This document shows, one piece after another, positions 7,311-14,613 of a stretch of 14,613 nt of DNA. Positions within the stretch are counted from its first letter, which is position 1; the number at the start of each line of letters is the position of its first letter. Source of the stretch: Comamonadaceae bacterium (GTDB taxonomy: Bacteria > Pseudomonadota > Gammaproteobacteria > Burkholderiales > Burkholderiaceae_C); NCBI GenBank assembly GCA_947374705.1, contig CANCDA010000045.1:1-14613 (forward strand), in the 5' to 3' direction. The translations under genes and the position numbers were made by a program. Below the pieces are notes generated by a model, which ran no database searches, was not told where the DNA came from, and worked only from the letters and a program-made list of their open reading frames with translations.

Positions 7311-8069
7311 ATGGACATTTCAGGCAAAGTTTTCATCGTCACTGGCGGCGCATCAGGTCTGGGCGAAGGCACAGCACGCATGCTCGCCGCCAAGGGCGCC
7401 ATCGTCGTCATTGCCGACATGCAGGTCGACAAGGGCGAGGCGGTTGCCAAAGAAATCGGTGGCGCTTTTGTCAAGTGCGATGTAACTTCCGAGGCCGATG
7501 GCCAAGCCGTGGTTGCCAAAGCCACAGCCCTGGGCAAGCTCATGGGTCTCGTGAACTGCGCAGGCATCGCCACGGGCGAAAAAACCGTGGGCAAAAACGG
7601 CCCCCACAACTTCGACAACTTCAAGCGCACCGTCACCATCAACTTGATCGGCAGCTTCAACATGATCCGCTTGGCCGCCGACGCCATGTGCAAAAACGAG
7701 CCCGAGCCCACCATGGAGCGTGGCTGCATGATCAGCACGGCTTCGGTTGCGGCTTACGACGGCCAAATCGGCCAAGCCTCTTACAGCGCCTCCAAAGGCG
7801 GCATCGTCGGCATGACCTTGCCCATCGCGCGCGACCTGGCGCGCAACGGCATTCGCAACATGACCATCGCCCCCGGCATCATGGGCACACCCATGATGTT
7901 TGGCATGCCCAAGGACGTGCAAGACGCGCTGGCCGCAGCCGTGCCCTTCCCCAGCCGTCTGGGCACGCCGCAAGACTACGCCAAGTTGGCCGTTCACATT
8001 TTTGAGAACGACTTATTGAATGGCGAAACCATCCGCTTGGATGGTGCGATTCGCTTGGCACCTAAGTAA
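7311..8069 (+). CDS. SDR family dehydrogenase, type-2 3-hydroxyacyl-CoA dehydrogenase-like
   Basis: The 252-aa protein closely resembles the HSD17B10 / 3-hydroxyacyl-CoA dehydrogenase type-2 group, which oxidises (S)-3-hydroxyacyl-CoA with NAD in beta-oxidation and branched-chain amino acid breakdown. Seen in the sequence are TGGASGLG (11-18), Asp36 after the second strand (NAD preference), NCAG (82-85) and the triad Ser145, Tyr158 and Lys162. The family signature YSASKGGIVGMTLPIARDLA and the ending NGETIRLDGAIRLAPK are also present. The ATG follows AGGAG (7301-7305). It opens a tightly packed plus-strand run, with ggt starting 9 nt after its stop. The exact acyl substrate is not known. No other beta-oxidation gene is present in the window. 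Confidence 0.92.
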   Translation: MDISGKVFIVTGGASGLGEGTARMLAAKGAIVVIADMQVDKGEAVAKEIGGAFVKCDVTSEADGQAVVAKATALGKLMGLVNCAGIATGEKTVGKNGPHNFDNFKRTVTINLIGSFNMIRLAADAMCKNEPEPTMERGCMISTASVAAYDGQIGQASYSASKGGIVGMTLPIARDLARNGIRNMTIAPGIMGTPMMFGMPKDVQDALAAAVPFPSRLGTPQDYAKLAVHIFENDLLNGETIRLDGAIRLAPK

Positions 8070-8078
8070 GTCTATTGC

Positions 8079-9878
8079 GTGAAGCGCTGTTCGGCCTGGT
8101 TCGGCATAGTGCTGCTTGCAGCGTGTGCACTGGCACGGGCCGAACAAGCCGTGTCAGACCCACTTCTGCCAGAGGCAGACTCCGGCAGCCGCTTCAAACC
8201 CGGCTGGCAAACAGGCCAATTCACCGTGGCCAGCGCCAACCCCTTGGCCTCGCAAGCGGGCTACCAAATCCTTAAATCTGGCGGTAGCGCGGTGGACGCC
8301 GCCATCGCCGTGCAAATGGTGCTGGGCTTGGTGGAACCGCAAAGCAGCGGCATTGGCGGCGGTGCTTTTTTGCTGCATTTCGACGGTAAAAAAACCCAAG
8401 CCTTTGATGGCCGCGAGACCGCGCCTTCAGCGGTCGATGAGAAACTTTTCCTCGACGAACAGGGTCGCCCCCTGCCCTTTCAAACCGCTCTCGTCGGTGG
8501 TCGCGCCGTTGGCGTACCAGGCTTGGTCTCCATGCTGGCCATGGCGCACCGCCAACACGGCAAACTGCCTTGGGCAAGCTTGTTCGCACCCGGCATTCAA
8601 CTCGCTGAACAAGGCTTTGCGGTGAGCGAACGGCTCAACGTTTTAATCACCAAAGACGCCCATCTCGCCAAAGATCGCGTTGCAGCGGCCTACTTTTATT
8701 TGCCCAATGGCAAGCCACTCCCCGTCGGCCACAGGCTCAAAAACCCGGAGTACGCCGCAGTGCTGCGCCAGATCGCCACCCAGGGCGAAGCGGGTTTCAT
8801 GCAGGGCGACACCGCCCGTGCCATGGTGGCCACCGTGCAGGGCCACGCCAGCAACCCTGGGTCACTGAGCGGGAGCGACCTGGGCCGCTACACCGCCCAA
8901 CAGCGCCCACCTCTGTGCACAGACCACACCGCAGCCCGCAAGGTTTATCAAATTTGTGGCATGCCACCGCCCAGCTCTGGGGCCATCGCCATCGCGCAAA
9001 TTTTGGGCTTGTTGGCTCACACATCGGCCAGCGCCTTACCCTTTGACGGCACACCCTCCGCCGAATGGCTGCACCTCTACACCGAAGCCTCGCGCTTGGC
9101 TTTTGCCGACCGTGCTCTGTTTGTTGCTGACCCCGACTTTGTGGCCGCCCCCGGTGGCGACTGGATGCGCTTGCTCGACCCGCCCTACCTGGCCGAGCGC
9201 GCTCAGCAGATAGGCCCGCGCGCCAACCCATCACCCCCAGCCGGAACACCCGGCGCGGTCAAAACCAGCTTCGCCCCCATGCCCGATCAACCCGAGTACG
9301 GCACCAGCCACATCTCCATCGCCGACGCCAGCGGCAACGTGCTGGCCATGACCACCAGCATCGAAGCTGCTTTTGGGGCGCGCCTGATGGTCAACCGCGG
9401 CCAGGGCTTGGCGGGCGGCTTCTTGCTCAACAACCAGCTCACTGACTTCAGTTTCTCCCCCGCAGACGCCAAGGGCGCGCCCATCGCCAACCGGGTGCAG
9501 CCGGATAAGCGCCCGCGCTCGTCCATGTCGCCCACCCTGGTGTTTGACAAGGCCACGGGGCAAGTGCTGATGAGCTTGGGCAGCTCGGGCGGGGCCTTCA
9601 TCATTCACTTCACCGCCAAGACGCTCTATGCCATCACCCACTGGGGCTTGAACGCGCAGCAAGCCATTGATTTGCCCAACTTTGGTCTGTCTGAACGGCG
9701 TGCTGTGCTCCTGGAAACAGGGCGTTTTGACGCCCGCACTGTGCAGTCCTTGCAGGCCCTGGGGCACACGCTCACGCAGCAGCCCTTGACCAGCGGCTTG
9801 CAGGCCATCCAAAAAACACCGCAGGGCTGGTTCGGCGGTGCAGACCCTCGGCGCGAAGGCGTCGTTTTAGGAGATTGA
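8079..9878 (+). CDS. ggt: Gamma-glutamyltransferase (glutathione hydrolase)
   Basis: This is an N-terminal nucleophile hydrolase that self-cleaves into large and small subunits and removes or transfers the gamma-glutamyl group of glutathione and related peptides outside the cytoplasm. The precursor is 599 aa. The processing/catalytic residue is Thr409 in EYGTSHIS. DGRETAP supplies Arg112, matching the gamma-glutamate-binding Arg114 of E. coli. RSSMSP (480-485) and GSSGG (501-505) complete the active site. The start is GTG 8079 with a weak ribosome-binding site, suggesting coupling to the SDR ending 10 nt upstream. The N-terminus is a signal sequence: it can be read as a lipoprotein signal (LAAC, Cys16) or as a standard one cut after ALARA (residue 21). 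pdxA-like translation starts 1 nt after its stop. Confidence 0.95.
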   Translation: MKRCSAWFGIVLLAACALARAEQAVSDPLLPEADSGSRFKPGWQTGQFTVASANPLASQAGYQILKSGGSAVDAAIAVQMVLGLVEPQSSGIGGGAFLLHFDGKKTQAFDGRETAPSAVDEKLFLDEQGRPLPFQTALVGGRAVGVPGLVSMLAMAHRQHGKLPWASLFAPGIQLAEQGFAVSERLNVLITKDAHLAKDRVAAAYFYLPNGKPLPVGHRLKNPEYAAVLRQIATQGEAGFMQGDTARAMVATVQGHASNPGSLSGSDLGRYTAQQRPPLCTDHTAARKVYQICGMPPPSSGAIAIAQILGLLAHTSASALPFDGTPSAEWLHLYTEASRLAFADRALFVADPDFVAAPGGDWMRLLDPPYLAERAQQIGPRANPSPPAGTPGAVKTSFAPMPDQPEYGTSHISIADASGNVLAMTTSIEAAFGARLMVNRGQGLAGGFLLNNQLTDFSFSPADAKGAPIANRVQPDKRPRSSMSPTLVFDKATGQVLMSLGSSGGAFIIHFTAKTLYAITHWGLNAQQAIDLPNFGLSERRAVLLETGRFDARTVQSLQALGHTLTQQPLTSGLQAIQKTPQGWFGGADPRREGVVLGD

Positions 9879-9879
9879 T

Positions 9880-10887
9880 ATGCACACTCAACCCCAAACC
9901 ACCGTCGCCCTCACCCTGGGAGATGCCGCTGGCATTGGCCCCGAACTGCTGGCCAAAGCGCTCAGCACCACACCCGTGCCTGAGCACACCGCGTGGGTCA
10001 TCGTAGGGGATCGTTGGGTGTGGGAGCGCGCGCAAACCTTTGCCAAAGTGCAGGTGCCAAGCACCACCGTGACCGGCTTCGCCCAAGCACAGGCCGGGCT
10101 CTCGTTTTTAGAGTTGCCACGACTCAAAATGGAAGATGGACCCCTTGGTCAAGCCAACGCTCATGCGGGTCGCGCCATTTTGCAAACGCTTGAGTTCTGC
10201 CTGGATGCCGCTACGGCCAGGCAGATTCAAGCCATTTGTTTTGCCCCTTTGAATAAGCAAGCCATGAAGCTCGGTGGCCTCAAGTTTGACGATGAAGCCT
10301 CGCACTTTGCCAATTACCTGGGCATCCAAGACTTTTATTGCGAGTTCAACACGCTGGGTGATTTGTGGACGGCACGCGTGTCCTCGCACATCCCACTCAA
10401 AAATGCGGCCGAGTACATCACCGCTGCACGCATCGACGCGGCGGCCAGCCTGATCCACCGCGCCCTGGTGGCCTATGGTATCCCCCAACCCGTCATTGCC
10501 GTGGCCGCGTTCAACCCGCACGGTGGCGACGGCGGCACCTGCGGGCGCGAAGAAGTGGATGTGATCGAGCCTGCGGTCAAAGCCTTGCAAGCCAAGGGCA
10601 TGGACGCCCGTGGGCCCTTCCCCGCCGACACCTTGTTTATCAAAGCACGGGCGGGCGAGTACCACGCTGTGGTCACCATGTACCACGACCAAGGTCAAAT
10701 CGCTATCAAGCTGATGGGCTTCGAGCGCGGCGTCACCGTGCACGGTGGCCTGCCCATCCCCATCACCACACCCGCCCATGGCACGGCCTACGACTTGGCG
10801 GGCACAGGCACGGCCACCACGCAAGCCATGATCAACGCGCTATCAGTCGCCACCAAAATGGGGACACCTTCTGGAGTAAAAGCATGA
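9880..10887 (+). CDS. PdxA-family NAD-dependent dehydrogenase, probably not true PdxA
   Basis: The 335-aa protein belongs to the PdxA fold (metal- and NAD-dependent oxidative decarboxylases). Members include 4-hydroxythreonine-4-phosphate dehydrogenase of vitamin B6 synthesis, PdxA2 (phosphotetronate dehydrogenases) and TphB (terephthalate dihydrodiol dehydrogenase). The opening LTLGDAAGIGPEL and metal ligands His170 (SSHIPLKN), His214 (FNPHGGDGG) and His269 (YHDQG) are kept. Residues that hold the substrate phosphate in E. coli PdxA are changed: the GHTE motif reads EASH (139-142), Asn283 is Thr286 and Arg292 is Ile295; Lys277 is conserved. This points to a different, possibly non-phosphorylated, substrate. 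The start is ATG 9880, with TAGGAGA inside the end of ggt. It overlaps the Bug protein gene by ATGA, so the two are translationally coupled. Confidence 0.88.
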   Translation: MHTQPQTTVALTLGDAAGIGPELLAKALSTTPVPEHTAWVIVGDRWVWERAQTFAKVQVPSTTVTGFAQAQAGLSFLELPRLKMEDGPLGQANAHAGRAILQTLEFCLDAATARQIQAICFAPLNKQAMKLGGLKFDDEASHFANYLGIQDFYCEFNTLGDLWTARVSSHIPLKNAAEYITAARIDAAASLIHRALVAYGIPQPVIAVAAFNPHGGDGGTCGREEVDVIEPAVKALQAKGMDARGPFPADTLFIKARAGEYHAVVTMYHDQGQIAIKLMGFERGVTVHGGLPIPITTPAHGTAYDLAGTGTATTQAMINALSVATKMGTPSGVKA

Positions 10888-11855
10888 ACCGCATCACATC
10901 CTTCACCGCCGTGCTCTGCCTTGTTGGACTTGGCTTGACGCAAAGCGCCACAGCACAAGGCTACCCCAACAAGCCCATCAAAATCATGGTCGGTGCGTCC
11001 CCAGGTGGCGGCACCGACATCGTGGCTCGCGTGCTGGCCGAGAAGCTCAGCGCCAGTTTGAAGCAAGCCGTGGTGGTCGAAAACAGGGCCGGTGCGTCCA
11101 ACACCATCGCTGCCGAGATCACCGCCAAAGCCGCGCCAGATGGCCACACCCTCTTGGTGGCCACCACCACCGGCCAAGCCATTGCACCGCATCTGCTCAA
11201 ACTCAACTACGACGCACAAAAAGACATCACACCGATTGGCCTAGTCATGGCCGTGCCCAATGTGCTGGTGGTGGGCTCAGCCGTTAAAGCCAAAGATGTG
11301 TCCGAGCTGATTGCCGACATCAAAGCCAAACCCGGCACGTTTCAGTACGCCAGCTCCGGCATTGGCAGCACCCAACATATTGCAGGCGAAGCTTTTGCCG
11401 CACGCACCGGGCTCACACTCTTGCACGTGCCCTACCGTGGCTCCAGTCAAGCGCACATTGACCTGATTGGCGGCGCGGTGCAAATGATGTTTGACACCAC
11501 CTCATCAGCCATGCCGCAAATCAACGGCGGCAAACTGCGACCACTGGCGGTGACCAGTGGTCAACGTGCCAGCGTCTTGCCTAACACACCAACACTGATG
11601 GAGGCAGGCGTCAAAGACATCGACATGACCACTTGGTACGGCCTGTTTGTGACGGGCGGCACACCGGATGCAACCACCAAACTGCTGATCGATGAACTCA
11701 AACGCATCTCGCTCATGCCCGATGTGCAAAAGCGCATTGCCGACTTAGGTGGCATGCAACTACCGCTCTACGGTGATGACTTCAAAGCCTTTAATGCACG
11801 TGAGTTTGTCACCTACCGCACGCTGATCAAAGACGCCAACATCACCGCGCAATAA
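10884..11855 (+). CDS. Bug/TctC-family tripartite tricarboxylate transporter substrate-binding protein
   Basis: This periplasmic binding protein of the Bug family captures carboxylates or other small organic acids for TTT-type transporters or for sensing. It is 323 aa, the standard length. A Sec signal peptide (basic start MNR, hydrophobic core, cut after about residue 25 near SATAQG) is followed by the family signature YPNKPIKIMVGASPGGGTD. Next come ENRAGASNTIAAE and the later PYRGSSQAHIDLIGG. The start at ATG 10884 overlaps the PdxA-like stop by 4 nt and has GGAG at 10872-10875. An in-frame opening back to 10365 is out of register with the real upstream gene. No TctA or TctB membrane subunit is in the window, so it may work with a transporter encoded elsewhere. 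The ligand is unknown; coupling to the PdxA homologue suggests it binds that enzyme's substrate or precursor. Confidence 0.94.
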   Translation: MNRITSFTAVLCLVGLGLTQSATAQGYPNKPIKIMVGASPGGGTDIVARVLAEKLSASLKQAVVVENRAGASNTIAAEITAKAAPDGHTLLVATTTGQAIAPHLLKLNYDAQKDITPIGLVMAVPNVLVVGSAVKAKDVSELIADIKAKPGTFQYASSGIGSTQHIAGEAFAARTGLTLLHVPYRGSSQAHIDLIGGAVQMMFDTTSSAMPQINGGKLRPLAVTSGQRASVLPNTPTLMEAGVKDIDMTTWYGLFVTGGTPDATTKLLIDELKRISLMPDVQKRIADLGGMQLPLYGDDFKAFNAREFVTYRTLIKDANITAQ

Positions 11856-11860
11856 GCCAC

Positions 11861-13429
11861 ATGAACCGTCGCGAGCTGATTCGCCTAGCCACGCTATCGG
11901 CGGGGCTGCACGCCCTGTCTCACCGGGCCTACAGCCAAATCCCAATCAAAACCAACCCCTTCAAACTGGGTGTTGCCAGCGGCTCACCCACGCCAGACGG
12001 CGTGGTGCTGTGGACCAAGCTGGTCTCGGACAGCCTTTTGGGATGGGGCGACCCAACCATTGAGGTGACATGGCAAGTCGCGCATGACGAACAATTTGAG
12101 CGCATCTCTCAGAGCGGCACTGCAACCGCACTGGCCCAGCTAGGCTATGCGGTACACGCTGAGTTGCGGGGCTTGCAGGCTGATCGCTGGTATTTTTATC
12201 GCTTCGTTTACGGCCATGGCGCTAATGCCCAGATCAGTGATGTAGGTCGCACCCGCACAGCGCCCGCCTTGGGTGCGCCGACCAACAAACTGCGCTTTGC
12301 CTTTGCGTCTTGTCAACGCTGGGAGCATGGTCACTATGCGGCCTATCGGCAGATGGTGGCTGATCAGCCTGATCTCATCGTGTTTTTGGGCGACTACATC
12401 TACGAGTACGCCAGTCCGCGCACCCCTAATCCGAGTTTCCCCAGAAGCCACAACTTGCGCAAGGCGGTCAATCTGGCGGACTACAGAGATCGGTACGCGC
12501 TACATAAAAGCGATCCGTTGCTACAAGCCGCACACCGGGCTGCACCTTGGCTGATCACGTGGGACGACCACGAAGTACAAAACGATTACGCCAACGATGT
12601 CGGCGAAGATTTGCCGCCAGAACTCACCGACAAAGCACTTTTTTTAGAGCGCCGCGCCGCTGCGTACCAAGCTTTTTACGAGCACATGCCCCTGCCTGCC
12701 AGCGCTTTGGTGCGTGGCCTCGCGGGGCTGGGACACAACGATGGCGTCAGAGTCCATCAACGTCTGGCTTGGGGCAATTTGGCCAATTTCCACATCCTCG
12801 ATTGCCGCCAATTCCGCGACTACCAAGCCTGCCCCAAACCCAACCGTGGCGGCTCGGCCATGGTGCTTGCCTCGCAATGCGAAGAATTAAAGAACCCCAA
12901 TCGCTCGATACTCGGCAAGCCGCAAGAGGCGTGGCTGGCACAAGGTTTGGCGCAAGACACCACGCCGTGGAGCGTGATCGCTCAAAGCACGCTGCTCACC
13001 AAACTCAATGGACTCGCAGGCCAAGAACCTCGCATCTGGACCGATGGTTGGGAGGGCTATCCCTTCGCCAGACAGCGCTTCATCAATGCAATGCAAGCCC
13101 AGCAGAATTCGCACCCCATCGTTCTGAGCGGCGACGTGCATCTCAACGTTGTTGCCGATGTTGAAGGCGTGGCCACCGAGTTTTGCGGCACCAGCATCTC
13201 GTCCCAAACCAACTGGCATCCTGAGCGCGAACCTTCGTTTCATGCGAACAACCCCCATTTTCAATACCTCAACAGCGACAAGCGCGGCTACGCACTGGCC
13301 GAAGTCACGCCCAAGCTGTGGACCACCACCTTGATGGGGGTGGACGATGCCCGTGACGCGTCGAGTGCGAGCCAAGTCATTGCCAAATTTGCGGTGGAGC
13401 GTGGGCAAATAACGCCTGCGAAAATGTAG
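11861..13429 (+). CDS. phoD: PhoD-like alkaline phosphatase/phosphodiesterase, Tat-exported
   Basis: The 522-aa protein belongs to the PhoD metallophosphatase family, which hydrolyses phosphate mono- and diesters with an iron-calcium centre outside the cytoplasm. The N-terminus NRRELIRLATLSAG is a twin-arginine signal, expected for an enzyme folded with metal before export; cleavage is likely near residue 25 (AYSQ). An N-terminal beta domain (about 32-135, FKLGVASGSPTPDGVVLWTKL in part) precedes the phosphatase domain. The latter shows FASCQ (Cys151), FLGDYIYEY (Asp178), TWDDHEVQNDY (233-243) and LSGDVHLN (422-429). The start is 5 nt after the Bug stop with no clear Shine-Dalgarno, suggesting coupling. 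I see no PHO-box-like direct repeats upstream. dnaG begins 2 nt after its stop. Confidence 0.93.
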   Translation: MNRRELIRLATLSAGLHALSHRAYSQIPIKTNPFKLGVASGSPTPDGVVLWTKLVSDSLLGWGDPTIEVTWQVAHDEQFERISQSGTATALAQLGYAVHAELRGLQADRWYFYRFVYGHGANAQISDVGRTRTAPALGAPTNKLRFAFASCQRWEHGHYAAYRQMVADQPDLIVFLGDYIYEYASPRTPNPSFPRSHNLRKAVNLADYRDRYALHKSDPLLQAAHRAAPWLITWDDHEVQNDYANDVGEDLPPELTDKALFLERRAAAYQAFYEHMPLPASALVRGLAGLGHNDGVRVHQRLAWGNLANFHILDCRQFRDYQACPKPNRGGSAMVLASQCEELKNPNRSILGKPQEAWLAQGLAQDTTPWSVIAQSTLLTKLNGLAGQEPRIWTDGWEGYPFARQRFINAMQAQQNSHPIVLSGDVHLNVVADVEGVATEFCGTSISSQTNWHPEREPSFHANNPHFQYLNSDKRGYALAEVTPKLWTTTLMGVDDARDASSASQVIAKFAVERGQITPAKM

Positions 13430-13431
13430 GC

Positions 13432-14613
13432 ATGGCCATCCCCCAAACCTTCATCCAAGAACTGATCGCCCGTGCCGACGTGGTGGAGATCGTGGGCCGC
13501 TACGTGCAGCTCAAGAAGGGTGGTGCCAATTTCATGGGCCTGTGTCCCTTCCACGGCGAAAAGTCACCCTCGTTCTCGGTCAGCCCAGCCAAACAGTTTT
13601 ACCACTGCTTTGGCTGTGGCAAGAACGGCAACGCCATCAGCTTTTTGATGGAGCACGCGGGCATGACCTTCATTGAAGCCGTCAAAGATCTGGCCCAGCA
13701 GTACGGCATGCAGGTGCCTGAGGACGACGCCAGCCCGCAAGACCGCGCCCGCGCCGCCGAACAACGCGAGAAGCAGTCCACCCTCACCGACGTGCTGGAA
13801 AAAGCCGGTGAGGCCTGGCGCAAACACCTTAAAAATACGCCCCACGCCATTGCGTACCTCAAAGGCCGAGGCCTGTCAGGCGAAGTCGCCAAACAGTTTG
13901 GCCTGGGCTACGCGCCCGAGGGTTGGCGCACCCTGGCCAGCGTTTTCCCCAACTACGACGACCCGCTGCTGGCGGAGAGCGGTCTCGTCATCACCAGCGC
14001 TGATGAAGACGGCGGTGATGAAAAACGCTACGACCGATTTCGTGACCGCATCATGTTCCCGATCCGCAACGTCAAGGGCGAATGCGTAGGCTTTGGCGGG
14101 CGTGTGCTGGGTGACGAGAAACCCAAGTACCTGAATTCGCCCGAGACTCCCGTCTTCAGCAAAGGCCGCGAGCTGTATGGCCTGTATGAGGCCAGAACTG
14201 CTCTGCGCGAACAAGGCTACGTGCTCGTGACTGAGGGCTATATGGACGTTGTGGCGCTAGCCCAGCTCGGTTTCCCCAACGCAGTAGCGACGCTGGGCAC
14301 GGCCTGCACGCCCGAGCATGTGCAAAAGCTGTTCCGCTTTACCGACTCCGTCGTCTTTAGCTTTGATGGCGACGCCGCCGGACGCCGTGCAGCGCGCAAG
14401 GCGCTGGACGGGGCCCTGCCCTACGCCAGCGACGTGCGCAGCGTCAAATTTTTGTTCTTGCCCACCGAGCATGACCCCGACAGCTTCATCCGCGAACACG
14501 GCAAGGAAGCCTTTGCCCGCTACGTGGGCGAGGCCCTCCCCTTGAGCCGCTTCTTGGTGGACGCCGCCAGAGACGGTTGCGACCTCAACACGGCCGAGGG
14601 CCGCGCCCACATG
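13432..14613 (+). CDS. dnaG: DNA primase DnaG, 5' part (runs off the window)
   Basis: DnaG makes RNA primers for the replication fork, working with the replicative helicase. 394 codons are present in an open frame to the last base, out of roughly 600 or more expected. The zinc-binding domain uses Cys38, His41, Cys59 and Cys62 (CPFH and CFGC). The core follows, with RFRDRIMFPIRN and FGGR. The TOPRIM catalytic residues are Glu268 (TEGYMDVV), Asp312 and Asp314 (FDGDAAGRRA), and Asp348 and Asp350 (HDPDSF), matching E. coli 265/309/311/345/347. The missing part would hold the helicase-binding domain. The start is ATG 13432, only 2 nt past the phoD stop, with a poor Shine-Dalgarno. The usual neighbour rpsU is not upstream. 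Confidence 0.97.
   Translation, partial: MAIPQTFIQELIARADVVEIVGRYVQLKKGGANFMGLCPFHGEKSPSFSVSPAKQFYHCFGCGKNGNAISFLMEHAGMTFIEAVKDLAQQYGMQVPEDDASPQDRARAAEQREKQSTLTDVLEKAGEAWRKHLKNTPHAIAYLKGRGLSGEVAKQFGLGYAPEGWRTLASVFPNYDDPLLAESGLVITSADEDGGDEKRYDRFRDRIMFPIRNVKGECVGFGGRVLGDEKPKYLNSPETPVFSKGRELYGLYEARTALREQGYVLVTEGYMDVVALAQLGFPNAVATLGTACTPEHVQKLFRFTDSVVFSFDGDAAGRRAARKALDGALPYASDVRSVKFLFLPTEHDPDSFIREHGKEAFARYVGEALPLSRFLVDAARDGCDLNTAEGRAHM

Noticed and set aside
7311..8069. Assignment of the SDR as acetoacetyl-CoA reductase PhaB because phaR is nearby
   Set aside because: Its motifs match the type-2 3-hydroxyacyl-CoA dehydrogenase group with an NAD-type Asp36. It is divergently oriented from phaR, with a tRNA gene between.
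10108..10824. Minus-strand open frame (238 codons) opposite the PdxA-like gene
   Set aside because: It is antisense to conserved metal-binding motifs and shows no protein family features.
10365..10883. In-frame upstream extension of the Bug protein
   Set aside because: The extra residues are Arg/His-rich shadow translation of the PdxA-like gene. The signal peptide and family signature begin at ATG 10884.

Overview
This window looks like ordinary chromosomal DNA from a betaproteobacterium of the order Burkholderiales, most likely family Comamonadaceae. The evidence is protein resemblance and gene content: a PhaR polyhydroxyalkanoate regulator next to rimO, a Bug/TctC-type periplasmic binding protein, a bifunctional NAD(P)HX repair enzyme, and a GC-rich genome with tRNA genes that encode their own CCA. 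I see no transposase, integrase, phage gene, CRISPR array or plasmid function. No stretch longer than about 160 bases lacks a gene.

Layout. Bases 34-1494 (+) encode bifunctional NnrE-NnrD. Convergent to it, 1511-2266 (-) encodes a short-chain dehydrogenase, preceded on the minus strand by rnr (RNase R, 2347-4656) with a hairpin terminator between the two. A tRNA-Leu(CAG) at 4806-4892 (+) diverges from rnr and meets rimO (4953-6335, -) at a strong bidirectional terminator. phaR (6389-6922, -) lies directly upstream of rimO, and tRNA-Val(GAC) (7074-7150, -) lies upstream of phaR.

From 7311 to the right edge, six plus-strand genes are packed almost without gaps (9, 1, -4, 5 and 2 nt). They are a type-2 3-hydroxyacyl-CoA dehydrogenase-like SDR, gamma-glutamyltransferase, a divergent PdxA-family dehydrogenase, a Bug-family solute-binding protein, a Tat-exported PhoD-like phosphatase, and the 5' part of dnaG (primase), which runs off the window. 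Four of these are metabolic or scavenging enzymes, two or three of them exported. They may supply amino acids, organic acids and phosphate. The essential replication primase appears to be hitched to their 3' end rather than to the usual rpsU.

The points most worth following up are the dnaG context and the PdxA homologue. The homologue keeps the metal-binding histidines but has lost the substrate-phosphate residues of true PdxA, and it is coupled to a binding protein. I did not find a convincing new defence or mobile system, and I regard the window as mainly housekeeping with a small uncharacterised catabolic module.
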